64,000 nt of DNA from Nyssa sinensis (GCA_008638375.1 CM018046.1:44353706-44417705), one strand, 5' to 3'. Positions 11,659 to 24,500 are shown, counted from the stretch's first letter. Notes: generated by a model from the sequence alone, not told the origin. A program made the numbers and translations.

Positions 11659-13410
11659 ATTTTCAAAGGAAAAAATAGTGCACATCAAAACCAGTTAATT
11701 GATTGTTCTTGAATACATGAAACTCAAAACCTTTGAACAAATCAGTTGAACTAATTAGTCAACTCGATCTTTATCCAGTCAACTAATTGTTGAATTTTGT
11801 CGACTTATTTGTAGATTTGAACAATCGAAAATTCAAATTATAAACAAATAAAAAATGGGGGAATGACTCTATTTTGAAATCCAGCAGGTCATATTCTTTT
11901 GAAGGTTATAAATAGAGGTTTTCTAAAGTATTTATTATTATCGCTTCACAAGTTCACACTTCTACACATCTATCTATACACTTACCAAAAAAAAAAAAAA
12001 AAATTTCTACACATTTATTCTTGACTTTAGATTTAACCATTGAAAACCTAGATCTAAAAGTTCTACTCATTTTAAATACTTTGAGCTTACATTTGATCAA
12101 TATATACAGAGTGAGTATTTATTACATCAATCTACTCTTGAAGAAAAGAGTGCTTGTTGGTAAACAAATTTCTATCTTTTCATTGAGGTGAGATTTGCAA
12201 GTGTTATCATTATGAGCCAAAGATGGATATTTTGTTGGACAAAAAGTTTTGAGCTCTTGTTATGAAGACTTGACCTTCACCTGCGAAGGGGATCAAAATA
12301 ATGAAAAAACTCAAATGAAAATGCTTGAATCGAAGACGTGGAGAGTTTTTCAAAATTTATAAAAATTATTGTGTTTGTTATCTCTTTCTCTCTCTACTCT
12401 TTTACATACTTATTTATATCTTGCATTTATTTTAAAATTTTTACAAATTATCAATATTTGCAAAATACCCTATTCACCCCCTTCTTCATCTAGGATAAAT
12501 ATCTGAACAAGAAGCCTGATGAGAACTTAATACTTTAGTTTTTATACCATAAAATTTCAAGTAATTCGATTAGTGAGTCTATAATGCATTTTTACACCAT
12601 AGTCGTGTGACAGTCTCTACAAGTATCTCCAAGACCTACCCCATGTCTTTTGAAAACTATGGAATGGAAGGGCAAGAATTCTTCGAAATGAACTTTATTT
12701 ACAATGGAAATCTTTAGTCAATTTTGGGAGCCATTTGATGGCTTAGCCAAGTTTGACATAATCCTGATAAGTCTGGGAACTAAAATTAGCTTAACTAAGC
12801 CAAAACTTGCATTGTGGTACTGAATCCAAGAACTAAGAATAGTTCGACTAAGTTTAGGTGTCCAAGAGTAAGTTGATCAACAGTTGAAACTCCGCTTCAA
12901 AGTTGCTTTACTATGTGAGTCTTAGAGACTCCATAAAAAAATTAATGTTAAATGTTTCAAATTTTTGTATCAAATTTCCTTATCAATTACTTAATCTCAA
13001 CAATTATTTATCTCTAACATCACTTTTAGATAATTCAACCATACGTGCACTTAATTTTTCATATTGATTACGTTGGTAGTATCAAAGCCACCCTTCATGT
13101 TCTACAGTCTAACATAAAGTTTTGATTGCATGGTTGAGGGTTTTTATTTTCATACAAGAAAGTCATTGGTATTTGGATACAAGAATAGAGGGTTTTTGTA
13201 ATCCTAATCATGTTCTATATGTTGATTTATACTCCATGAATTAGGGGATTTAGATCTGTTAAGAGTATTGTGATTTCATGAGTGTAAAATAATTTCAAAA
13301 GGGATTAAAAACTCTATTTTTGGATTCAAGAATTCAAACAATTAAGTTGTTTACTTTATTCAAAATTAGGCATTTCTTCCGCATCAGAAAACGAACTGAA
13401 TGATATGTGC
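11659..13410 (+). mobile_element. LTR-retrotransposon relic (family 'A/B/C/D'), copy A
   Basis: This stretch matches 49160-50775 over its whole length and parts of 45298-45910 and 54825-55750. It contains an LTR-like part with GTCAACT-type words, then the end ...TATTGATTACG at about 13072, a decayed primer-binding site (about 13076-13091; the intact version TGGTATCAGAGCC is at 50530) and about 320 bp of leader. No coding region is left. The left end is cut exactly at the end of LTR B, so the Ty3 block was inserted into this relic. Superfamily is uncertain; the LTR words look copia-like. Confidence 0.75.
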
Positions 13411-13880
13411 AACTGGACCAAGAATGTTAATTTCATTATATAAATTTTTTTAAATACTAATTTTACCTTTATTTAATAAAGTTACTGAGTTAAGTCATCA
13501 CATAACTGTGTTGACTCTTTCTTTCTCGCCTCTCTACTTCTCTCACTCTATTTATTCCCACATTTTCTCAGAAACCAAACAAAACCTATATCTTTAAAAC
13601 CCATTTTGCCTTGTCGATGGACTGGCAGATGGCTTAGATCTGGGAAGGGTTGCCCTCATTCTTGACTCGGATTTGCATGCCAATGTCGTCGGCGAAGCGG
13701 AAGGCGTCCAAGGAGTAAGGTGGACTCGTTGGTTTTGTAGTACAGAATATTTGGTTCGTTGAGTTCGATGGGGCAGCCATTGATGTTGATAAATTGCGTT
13801 TGCAGTAAGTGTGGCCACAACATTCTTCTTGCAGCCAGAGCACTGGACGGACCCGATTGGAGCTGCAATGATTAATTGGT
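13411..13880. other. no supported gene
   Basis: AT-rich to 13500, then a CT-rich stretch (13510-13560) and GC-richer text at 13600-13870. The short minus-strand ORFs of 74-101 residues are not recognised and overlap one another in different frames. The part next to 13880 may be the far 3' end of the pararetrovirus-like relic. Confidence 0.4.
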
Positions 13881-15400
13881 GTTAACTCTGACTCTCGATC
13901 TCTCTTAGTGGGCAATAAGGAGAAGATGCTTTTGTCCAATGTGCAATGGGTTCTGTAATGGATGTCATGACTAGATGTGGATGGTCCTTCATGATGAAAT
14001 GGATAAACTTATCAGGGTTTAGTTTATCCCACCATTTAACTGAGAATTTTCAGATGACTGTATGGTTGTTAACTGCATAGTTCCATTTCATTATCCAAGG
14101 AATACGGTATTTGCTACACATGTGAATAATGATAGGGAACTGTTCTGTATGAGAGTCTTTTTTATACATTAAATTTAAATGATTCATGGCTGCAAGAAGA
14201 GTGCATGGAAGAACATCTGGGACTAGACCAAACTTATTCCACCATTCTGTAAACCATGAAGGGATGGGACTTCTGAATTTAAGATCAAACATAAGGAACC
14301 ATGAATGATCTTTCCTTTCATTCTGGATGAGAAGAGATTTGCTGAATGCTTCAATATAGTCATAATAAGAATACTGGACTGAAGAGTTGGGGATGGATCG
14401 AAGATGAGAGGGATGAGATCCCTAAGACTTTTCCTGGATGAAGTTGGCTATAATGAATTTTTGATAGAGGATGATGGATGGGTCTTGTTTACTCTGGATA
14501 TCTTCAAATCGTACTGAGCCTGAATGAATAAGAATGGCTTTGTACCATTTGACAGATTTGGAAGGATGGAGAGGAATAAAATGCCATTCAGGGAGAAAGT
14601 AAGAAGTGGCAAGCATCCATGGATCAAGAGAAGGACACTTTGGAGGTTCAATGAAAAAGATATTTACTGTATAGGACTTCTTGAAGTATGGAGAAGAAGG
14701 AGTCCGAAGAGTACTGGATGGGCGAATCTGAGCCTTTGGAATATTAAAAGGATCAGTAATTGCATATGGACTGGAGGGAATGGATGCAAGAGCTGTACTG
14801 TACGTCGGTTGACTGGATAGGCTAAGACTGGGAAGACTGTAATTTGGACGGAGGGTTGAACCAAGAACAACGAAGCTGTTTCTTTGGGGAAGGGGAGAAG
14901 AAATAGAATGGATGGGTGCAGGGGTCCGAAGGACCAGAGCACTAGAGCTAATTGGTGTCTGGATGTTTCCCTGAGGGGAAGACTGTTTGAGCTTGTCCTT
15001 TCTCCCGCTCATTTTTGGGCTGCAAAAATTCACGAGTGAGAAAGTCAAGAATGCTGTTGGATGCACTGGGGATATATTGTATATCAAAATCAAAAACAGA
15101 TAAAATAGCTTGCCAGCTTGCAAAAATCTGTTTGGATGCATTGTTTTTAACATCTTTATCCAAAATATGTTTAGCACTTTTGCAATCAATTTTAACCAAA
15201 AATTTTTGATTTAATAAATCGGATTGAAATTTGGATATGCATAAAACAAGAGATAAAATTTCGCGTTTAATAGTACTGTAATTTAACTGGGTCGAATTCC
15301 AAATTCCTGAATGATAACAGATAATCTGTTCGGGAGAATCTGGAGCGAGACATTGACTAAGAATACCGCCATAACCAATGTCTTGAGTTAGGGTAAAATG
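13880..15400 (-). pseudogene. endogenous pararetrovirus-like (Caulimoviridae-type) relic: RNase H and downstream ORF
   Basis: On the minus strand from about 15395 to 14990 there is an RNase H-like domain: GYGGILSQC near its start, a KIDCKSAKHIL block, and near the end SVFDFDIQYIP and DFLTREFLQ. This ending is typical of caulimovirid-like pol sequences found in plant genomes. A second ORF starting MSGRKDKLKQ near 15013 follows, with a Ser/Pro-rich N-terminal part and then Trp-rich blocks (DPWMLATSYFLPEWHF; WFTEWWNKFG near 14240-14250; VKWWDKL near 14010). Frames are broken several times, and no RT proper, coat or movement region is seen. It is a decayed, partial genomic copy. Assignment to a genus is not possible. 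Confidence 0.65.
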
Positions 15401-15867
15401 ACTTGAGTTAAAAAATTAAGGAGAGAAGATGGGGTAATTTAGTAACTTCATAATTGATATTAACACTGTTAACTGATTAACTCTGACAAGAAGGACAATG
15501 TAAGTTTGCAAAACACAGGAATTTATGTGTAATTAAGACTTATTTTAGGAGAAATATGTGCAATTTATCCATAATAAATTGATCTCAAATAGAAAAAAAA
15601 AAATTACGTGATTCGATAAGTAACTTCTGGTTAACGATAATGAAATATTCATAAATCTGAAAAAAAAAAAAAAAAAAAAATTATATCCAATGACAACTTA
15701 TACAAAGTTGACTCTCTTTTCATAAGGATTCAGAACAAAATGAGTTAAAAATATTTAAACAAAACGAGTCATAAGAATTTCTCCAAGATTTCGCCCCTGT
15801 ACAGCTGTACCCATGGCAATGGTGGAGTAAACTCACACATTACTCATTTTTCAGTCCTATCGAGTTT

Positions 15868-16350
15868 AGGGATGGGAATTTCTCCTGCCCTGTCCCGTCT
15901 TATCCTAATGGGACAAGTATGGAGTATTCATAAACAGAATCACGATGGGATCGAAGTGGAGCTTTTAAAATTTCGTTGGATTCGGAGATGGTCACCCTAC
16001 CCCACCCCGTTTATATATTAATTTTTTTATTATCCCTATATACACTATATTTACTAATAAAACACTATATATAAAATTAATTTGAAGATTTTTCATATCA
16101 CTCATTATTTTTTCTTGTATTGGTTATTTAATAAAATTTTAATTTACCTACTAATTTTTTTTTAACTTAGTCAAGTAAAAAAATATCGAGATTTGGGTCG
16201 GGATGGAGTTGGAAAATATAAATGAGATTGGAGTGAACCTCTAGATGGGATGGGGTGAGGAAAATAAATGGGGGTCGAAGTTAGGGTCGAGGTCGGGGTT
16301 GGGGTCGAGAAAGGAGTATCCCGTCCTGAACCCGCTTCTTAATTTAGTTA
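15868..16350. repeat. candidate MITE with G/C-rich ends
   Basis: An AT-rich core (16000-16180) is flanked by GC-rich arms: TAGGGATGGGAATTTCTCC on the left and, read on the other strand from the right, GCGGGTTCAGGACGGGATAC. The arms both hold GGGAC/GGGAT words and could pair loosely. The format resembles hAT-type MITEs seen at 57385-57935 and 61878-62360 here, but the arms are diverged and no target duplication was found. Confidence 0.4.
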
Positions 16351-16470
16351 TAAAAAATTCGGAATGAATTCATGACAATCACCTCAAAATTAACAATCTA
16401 CAATTTTTGAAATATACATACATATACTAAGACATACAAAAACATAACAGAATTGAGTACACCAATTGTG

Positions 16471-16501
<31 letters not shown>

Positions 16502-16922
16502 TCTTTTTATTTTTATCTTCTAAAGAAATATTTGAGAGTCTGGTTCTCTAGTTACTAGAACTTTTCTTATCTTTCAAATTTAGAACCGAATCGAACTATT
16601 TTTAGAACCAAACCAATGAAGTTTGAGTTGGTTCAAGTTTTCAGTTCAAGTAGATGCTAAAGATAACTTTTACTCAACTTGATGAAGCTCATTTATTTAT
16701 TTGTGGATCCCGTTAAAGTAATCAGATTAAAGGGTATCAATCAGATATTACGTGACAACCATCCATCTATAATACAATACCTTTTCCTCCAATCTATGGG
16801 GGCAAAAGTATAAGAAGTAAAATTTAGTTGAGAATATTAAAAAATATTTAAACACAAATCTTAATTTTTTTTATTAATTTCAATCAAACATATTACTAAA
16901 AAAAGAAAATTTTCAACAAATG

Positions 16923-16964
<42 letters not shown>

Positions 16965-18005
16965 ATTTAGCAGAGTTATTGGATCATAAATTTAAACAAA
17001 TAACTGTTTCGTAAAAAAACTTTAGTATATGATAGAATAAACAATTGAAGACAATTTTTTTTTATACAATGATGAGAGAAGAGAATCGAACATACATCAA
17101 TTGCGTGTAGAATGAACACTTATACTACTCGAATAGAACCTTAATCTTAATTGAAACCATTATCAACCTTAATCTTAATTGAAACCATTATCAATATGTC
17201 GCATTTGCTTCCTTTTATCTAAGAAAGTGAATGAAAGTGATTGCATGATATATGATAGCATTTAATGAGTGTGAAAAAATACGGTTTAAATTAAGTTACA
17301 ATTTAAACAAGTAGATGTAAAAGAATGTTATTTGAGTTAAGTTATTTGGTATTTGGATAAATATATTTAATACGTGTTTAAATGATATTATAATATTTGA
17401 ATTAGTTAATAATAAGTGTCATTAAGTTATTTTTTAAAAGTTTTACTGAAACTACTTTTTGAAAAAGTCTATTTTGAATTTAATACGAATCTATTAAGTG
17501 CAGCCAATTAGTCAAACCAAACACTTAACAAATTTAAAAAGTCAGTTTTAAACTTTAAAAAATCATTAAGTACGATTTATAAGTTTAACCAAACATAACC
17601 AAAATGATAATTATTTGACAACTCTCAAAATTTGATTTTGGTTGTGCAACTCACCAAATTCCGTTAATAAAACGAGATTTTAAGAACACTAGAAAAATCT
17701 AATGCTCCAAACATTTTTTGCTTTTTACAAGTACTACTCATACTCCTACCACTTATACATTATCTAATATATATAATATAAATAATAAAAAGAGAAAATC
17801 ACACCATAAAATCACTTTTATTCAATTTTTACCAAACACTATAAACAATTAAGATATAATCAATTCTCCAAAACTCATTTTCCAATAATCAATTCTTCAT
17901 AATTAATTCTCCAAAATCTAAAACTCTCTTGAAACAAATCCTTAATTTTACAATTTTGAAAGTTCCAAAAAACTGAGGAAGTTAAAATTACAATCTCAGA
18001 GACCA

Positions 18006-18040
<35 letters not shown>

Positions 18041-18680
18041 CCTAATTCCTATAATATAACAGGAAACCGCAATTGAAGCCAAATCTAAAACCAATATCTA
18101 CAATTCTACTTACCCAGTGTTTTTAAGGGGCTTAAGTGCAACAAGTGCTTAATTAAGATCACATAAACTCAAAATTCAAAACATTTTAACCTAAAAAATT
18201 CCTTAATATTTTATTAACAAAATTACCCCTATATTAAAAAAATTAAACACATTTAACTTTAACAAAGAGATCTATGCGAAGTCACCAATTATTTTTTTTA
18301 TTTTTTAAAAAAAATCTCAAAATTAAAATAACTTGCAATTCATTTTTTTTATATAAAATTTATATATTTAAACTCTAAAAAATCAAAATTTATCAAGCAA
18401 AATCTGAAAAAATTTCACAATTCTTTTGTTTTTTGTCATTCAGTATGAGTGAACACATTGAAATTTCACTATAATTAAAGAAAGTTGTGACACACCCAAC
18501 AGTAATAAAACAAAGAAAATTACAAAGAGAAATCCACAATATTTTTTTTCTTAACAATAGACAAACAGTTTTCTATTTCTTCATTAAATCTTTAGTTTAA
18601 TAAAGAAGAGTTTTGAGTTCAATTCAATGGTTTTCATTCATTTGGACTTCTTTCTAAAAGCCCTTCAACAGATAATATTG
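16350..18680. other. AT-rich intergenic DNA with microsatellites
   Basis: No gene is supported. It contains (TA)n at about 16477-16502, (TA)n(GT)n at about 16923-16966, (TA)n at about 18008-18040, and a 27-28 bp direct repeat (next entry). Remaining text is low-complexity A/T. Confidence 0.7.
17139..17193 (+). repeat. 27-28 bp direct tandem repeat, two units
   Basis: The text CCTTAATCTTAATTGAAACC plus ATTATCAA occurs twice in immediate succession (about 17139-17166 and 17167-17193). A recent local duplication. Confidence 0.85.
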
Positions 18681-19220
18681 CACTACAAGAAATTATATTA
18701 TTAGCGACACACACTATTAGCGACGCACGGTAAAGCGTCGCTAAAAGGCACTATTAGCGACGCACATTACGTGCGTCGCTAAAAAGCAGTAAAAAATAAA
18801 TTTTCCGCTCAAAAAAATGAGCGCGCATGTTTTGGCGACGGAAAAGGGATTATTAGCGACGCACTAATAGTCATTATTATTAGCGACACACACGTGTGCG
18901 TCGCTAATAGTCTGATTATTATTAGCGACGCACAGGTGGGCGTCGCTAATAGTCTGATTAGTAGAACGACGTCATTTTAGGGTATTTTTGGCCACGCACA
19001 AGGACTTATTAGCGACGCTCGATGTGCGTCGCTCAAAATCCCCTATTTTTCTTCCCCAACCGCGACCCTGTTTCTTTATCGCTCTATTATTCCCCTAATT
19101 TTTCTCTCTGTCACTCTCGCTCTTCAATCACGACTAGCGTTCCGACGACGGCAAACGGCCCATCCGGCGACGTCCACACTTCTGGCTACTACGGTAACTC
19201 TCTCTCTCTGTTAGGTTGAT
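18681..19220 (+). mobile_element. CACTA transposon left end with subterminal hairpin repeats
   Basis: Starts with CACTACAAGAAATTAT, the plant CACTA (En/Spm-type) terminal inverted repeat. Within the next 350 bp TTAGCGACGCAC-type words recur in both orientations, forming about five hairpins (18717-18744, 18754-18783, 18880-18908, 18921-18950, 19009-19034). Subterminal repeats of this kind bind the element's own transposase. A CT-rich, leader-like part follows and a possible short coding start lies around 19060-19215. No matching right end (CTTGTAGTG) is found downstream before 54823, so the element is truncated or non-autonomous; its inner limit is unknown. Confidence 0.8.
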
Positions 19221-21420
19221 ACATGTTTTCTTCTCCACAGCTTTCTTGAAGCTCCCTGAAGTTCTCTTGGAAAACTAAATGTTAAGAATGTTAATGTCAA
19301 AACTAGTTTATTTTGTTTCAAGAGTATGAATTAAATGGAATTGATTGGACAAAAGTAGATTTTGAGGACAACCAAGAGTGTTTGAATCTCTTTGAGACGG
19401 TATTTCTGTTTCTATTTTTAGGCCTAATGCTAAAATTTTTTATTTGCTATCTCTGAAGATTAGGTTCCTACAAAATTTTTAAATTTATTCAAAATAAGAA
19501 AAAAAGAAAATGGAAAGAAGGAAAAGAGTTGTTCCATTTCGTTGAGCATTTTTATTGTCTTCTTATATTGAGTTTCAGAATTTCTTCTTATTTATTTTTC
19601 TTGCATACAGGGATGTTGCATAGTTTTGTCAGACGGGTTTTCCTGAGGCTTGATTTGTGGTTTGTGTTTTTAGATGTGATGTAGGTTTTGTCTGTTTCTT
19701 TATGTTCTTCGTTTCATCCTGAGGTTTGATTTGTGGTTTGTTTTTTTTTTTTTTTTGATGTGGTGTGTAAACTGGGAAGTCTTCGGTGTTGGAGAGTATT
19801 GTTGGCCGTGATTTTCTGCCTAGGGGATCAAGTTTGGAATTTTCTAAGATTTTTGATTTTTTGCTTTTGTTTTTGTTTGTGTTATTGATTTATATTTATA
19901 GCATGTTTGGTTGATAAGAGATTGTAGGAAAACCTTCCCTACATTGAAATTCTGACTTCATTAGAGCAACCATATTATATTTGCGAGTCATAAGTGTTTA
20001 CTAGTTCAATAATGGTTTGGTCAATGAAAATTGGGGCTTAAATTAAAAATCCAGCTAAACTAAGACTAATAATTAGTAAAATTAAGAGAATAAAATCTAT
20101 AATACTTGCATAATAATTATATATATTTATAAAAAATGTTTCCTCTAACCATATGAGATTTAACTAATGTGTGGGTGTGATAATGATACTTGTTCCCCCG
20201 ACTGATTGACAAATTGGAACTTGAAAAATAATTAGAAATCCAATTGAACTAAGACTATTAATGAACAAGGTTTCAGAAGCAAATTTATAATAGTTACATA
20301 ATAATAAAAAGTTAATTTTAGTGTGTCAACAAAGACTCGAAAATGAAACAGTAGGAGTGAACAACTTTTAAAATCTTTAAGGAGCCAAGATACAACATTA
20401 AATCTATTATAAAAGTTATTACAACTAAATACATTTATAAAGACAATTCCGCTAACCATGTGTGATTTAAAATTTACTAACTCATGTGTCTATTAAGTGG
20501 GTTCAGAAGCGTGATCTCATTGGATTAATTTCTGTAGATGAGATGATATGACTTGATTATCCTACCAAAAGAGGACAAAAACAGAGAAAAATGTGAAATT
20601 AGGACCAAAAGAGGCCGTTTTTGGAAAAAACGAAGGACCCAAACCGCCTGCAGCGTTTGCATTGGCTAGATCTCAAAAAAATACCCAAATTCAAAAAAAA
20701 AAAAAAATTGCCTAAAACGGACAACCGAGCACAAAGTTATGGTCACTTAAAGTTTTCGGCAAAAAAATATTTTGTTTTTCGAAATTGGACCACCAAATTG
20801 CTCTGTTATGAATTCCACTCACGAATAAAAAAAAGAAGTGGAGTGGAGTGTTCATAAAGCCCAAATAGTTTCTGTGAAAGCTATATATATACTGACTGCA
20901 AATGAAAGCACGAAGAGAGAAAGAGAGAGACGTTCTATTCTATTCTATTTGATGAACTTAATTAAGAGAGCAACTTCTTCATATTGAGTTATGATAAAAA
21001 AAAATGAGGGAATAGATAGTCTGAACAATTGTTTGATCCACTAAAAATAATTACAATTTTAAACATCCCAATAAAGCATACAGATTTCTCTGTTCAACAA
21101 TGGAAGCCAAATGTGCAATGGATGATCCAACATCAGTACATGAAAAAGAATAGAAGGAAAAAAAAAGCTACTTATACAGGCAACCTTATCTCCCTTTTCT
21201 GGGTATCCTCACAGCAAAATTAGTTTCAGTACACTACCCATGCTTCTTTTTCTTTTATTGGTCACTGTGTCATTTCAAAACTTTTGAAAGTTTCTTCATT
21301 TTTGCAATATATATAGTCAGAATGTTTACTACCTGGTAATGGTATATTAGCCAACAATCTCACTGTTAAAGATCATGAAATTGATGATTAATGCCATAAT
21401 TCTAAAAGCTAAATGACCTC
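19220..21420. other. no supported gene; possible CACTA interior on the left
   Basis: Text at 19220-19900 is T/G-rich and could be transcribed interior of the CACTA element, but has no transposase motif. At 20490-20880 there is a purine-rich stretch with short ORFs that are not recognised. The rest is AT-rich. Confidence 0.5.
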
Positions 21421-21429
21421 ACTCCATAG

Positions 21430-21660
21430 GAACCCTTTGGTGTCAGATTGTCATCATTCATGTTTCTTTGGGATCCACGACTAATCGACTTTTAATCAAG
21501 CTTGTTGCCTCTCCCATAATGATCCAGGCTACCAGAGCCCGTGAACGCCGATGAGATCTCTTCTTCGGAGCTCGGCTCCACAGCTACAAGGCCATCAACG
21601 AAGAGCTCCAAAACATGAACAAAGAGATTGACATTGATAGGGATGGGAGAGGGCTAGGGC
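21430..21660 (+). pseudogene. calmodulin-like (CML) gene relic, tandem unit 1
   Basis: On the plus strand the text keeps two pieces of a calmodulin-like protein: an EF-hand tail ISSSELGS (about 21557-21580) and, in another frame after a deletion, NEELQNMNKEIDIDRDG (about 21599-21649) from the next EF-hand. CML proteins bind calcium with EF-hand loops. Most of the first loop, the remaining EF-hands and any start codon are missing, and frames are broken, so it cannot work. The surrounding 380 bp is repeated as unit 2 at 21815-22590. Confidence 0.7.
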
Positions 21661-21839
21661 TCTAAGATAGATCTGGGTGTCATTTAACATTAAGGAGCAA
21701 AATCGTCATTAAAAAATAAAATTTAATGTCACATCATCTAATTTGGACTTGATCTTAGATTAAAAAAAAAAAGAACTTTTGAAATTAAGTTGTTTTACCT
21801 TGAACCTAACCTTGTAGCCATTGGTGTCAAATTGTCATC

Positions 21840-22077
21840 ATTCATGTCTCTTGGGGATCCACAAGTAATCGACTTTCAATCAAGCTTGTTGCATCTTCCA
21901 CAATGATCCATGCTACCAAAGAGGGGTTATAAGACGTCTTCAAGAAATTTGATGTGAATGCCAACAAGAAGATATCTTCTTCTGAACTTGGCTCCACAGC
22001 TACAAGGCAACCAACGAAGAGCTCCAAAACATGAACAAAGATGTCAATACTGATGGGGATGGAAAAGGGTTAGGGCT
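21840..22077 (+). pseudogene. calmodulin-like (CML) gene relic, tandem unit 2
   Basis: Second copy of the CML relic. Here the first EF-hand is better kept: VFKKFDVNANKKISSSELGS (about 21931-21990), with the loop Asp and final Glu present but the usual Asp/Gly positions changed to Asn/Ala/Asn. After a frame change the next EF-hand reads EELQNMNKDVNTDGDGKG (about 22017-22069). The copy is interrupted at 22077 by a 342 bp MITE and continues after it with the same downstream text as unit 1. Non-functional. Confidence 0.75.
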
Positions 22078-22419
22078 TATGAAGTACGGACATTCTATTT
22101 TGGCTCACATATCCGTGTTGAATACCGACACTCTCGTACACTTTCCGAATACGTGTCGGACACTTAAAACATGGATGTTGATGATTGAATGAAGAAGTCC
22201 TTTGGTTTTTATTTAATGGCTTTTCTATTTTAATATCTCAATAATATTTTTGTGATTTATGTGTTTTTATACCAAATTTAATTGCAATCACAATAGGTTT
22301 TTATTATATAATCATATAAAAATTTAAAAAATTCATATATATTCAACGTGTCCGTATCTTACTTTTTTAAGAAATAGCATGTCTTCATGTCCGTGTCATG
22401 TCGTATCCGTGCTTCTTAA
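22078..22419. repeat. MITE (342 bp) with 9 bp target duplication
   Basis: The insert begins TATGAAGTACGGACA and ends, read on the other strand, TTAAGAAGCACGGATAC, forming short terminal inverted repeats. GTTAGGGCT occurs on both sides (22069-22077 and 22420-22428). The tandem sister unit has a single uninterrupted GCTAGGGCTCTAAGATAG, which is the empty site. An 8-9 bp duplication fits hAT or Mutator-like transposition. It is rich in CGTGTCCG-type words. Confidence 0.85.
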
Positions 22420-22429
22420 GTTAGGGCTC

Positions 22430-24500
22430 TAAGATAGATCTGCGCGTCATTTAAAATTAAAGGGAAAAATCATCATTAAAAAAATAAACCTTAATGCCAT
22501 GTCATCTAATTTGGACTTGATCTTAGATGAAAAAATAAAGGGCAAGAAATTTTGGGATTAAACTGTTTTACCTTGAACCCAACCTTGTAGACAGTTGTCA
22601 CGATGGACTTAATAATAATTAACTCTATTTTTAACTGTGCACAAATGTAGCCCTGAAGTTTATTGTACTTCCAATCTTTTTCTCTAATTTCAAATCATCA
22701 TCAACAAAATCTCCATCACTTGCCTCTTTATTTGAACCATTGTTGCTAGTATCTTATGATACACGATACTATGGTCGCTCCTCTCCCAGCGAATTGTGAA
22801 TTGAGATCGCACGATCCAAAACATAGATCATTAGCGATTTGGAACGCAAGATTTAGCATTCCAATCTAAAATATCAAAAGTTGAAAAAAAAATTATACAA
22901 AATATATACACATTATTGAAATTTTTTTTGTGTTTATATATACATACAAATATTATTACAAACACAATCCAAAAGCATATCATGTTCCAAATAAACGCAT
23001 TTCGTTCTAACAAAACGATCAAAAGAAGCCTAGCCCTAACATACCATGTTCTATAACAAGTAACAATTTACGTTCTCGTTCCCTATACTATAACAATCCA
23101 CGTTCCAGGTAACATTGTGCAATACATATCTTATGATACATTTCAATATAGACATAAAACGATGCGTATCTTATAACTGTATCTTTTTGCAAAGTATACA
23201 TTTCGATACACACGATACATGATATCATTTTGACCTCTTTTTTTTTTTTTTGTTATAGAAACATTTTTTGTTTGTTCGGTTTTATATCGTCTTTTTTTTT
23301 TTTTTATATCGTCTCTTTGTAACGCTTAGAGATGTTTCTTCAAATAAGAAAGAAGAAAAGTAAGTATTTTGAGAAGACGTGGATGAGGAGTGAGCACATA
23401 CAAAAAGTTCAAAGAAAAAAAAAGTGAAAAATTGTTGGCATATGATGATTGTGATGATGATATCAATGCCATTGAAATTAGCTATTAAGATTAAAATGGA
23501 ATGAAGTATCAAAATGAATAATTTTAGATGTTGTCTTGATGATCTATATTGGATGGATTATTTAATTTTAGTTTGAAATTAGTAGTATATATAAATCTTG
23601 GTCTTTGTATGGCATTAAATTGAAGTTGTTTTTAATAAGTCAGTTAAAATATAATTTTTATTATTTTATACGCATTTTATATACTGTATATATATAATAC
23701 TATATATAACATGATACAATATATTTTAAAAACAAGACAATTATGCTTGGTACTACTTTGATTTTTAATTCTTGAATAAATAATAATAATTTATATATCT
23801 AATTTGTATGACAAGTAAATTAAAATGTTATTTATATCATTTTAAACATTATATATATTCATGTATATATTATATATATATAATTATAAATGAATTTTTA
23901 AAAAAATTCACGTATCTACGATACATGATACAACACACATTTAAAAAAAAAATAATACGGCTTCTGATACACATTTTAACAACTATGATTTGAACTATCT
24001 TTTCGGCTTGAGCGGCTACCTTTTCAGAATCGCCCTAGCTCAAAATTTTGTCAGGTCAAATTCCCAATGGTGAAATTTATCTTTCAATTGCATTTATGAT
24101 TCCCCATTAACATAAGAGAATTTCTCTCGTTTCATTCGAATATATTGAGTGTTTCCTTGTGTGTGCATGGTGCCTCTCCTTGTCCTTATCTAGCTAATTT
24201 CTTTTGAAATCACTATTATGAATATATACACGTGTTTTTGTATGAATAGGTGACTTAGATTTTTAATTTGAGATTTTAAAGTTCACAATGTGTTTAGTTT
24301 GTAGAGAGACAAAGTGGAGAGAATATAATCCAAGGGTAAAAGAGTAAAAGGTCAAATTCAATTACGATCTATCATCCAATAAAACTGACAGTGCAATGTA
24401 ATTTTGAAAACCTTAGGGGAGTGCAATGTATTTGTTAAAAATTTCAAGGAAAGTCAATGTAATTTTTTCATTATTTATTAATATCATTGACCCCTAATGT
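22430..24500. other. no supported gene; GATACA-rich repeat and AT-rich DNA
   Basis: 22430-22590 is the tail of CML unit 2. From about 22740 to 23990 the words GATACA/TGTATC recur many times in both orientations (clusters at 22755, 23125-23225, 23919-23985), suggesting a decayed repeat element with diverged inverted ends, but neither ends nor target duplication could be fixed. The ORFs are short and low-complexity. Confidence 0.45.

Noticed and set aside
13594..13939. Overlapping minus-strand ORFs of 70-101 residues
   Set aside because: Three frames compete, none recognised; may be decayed end of the pararetrovirus-like relic.
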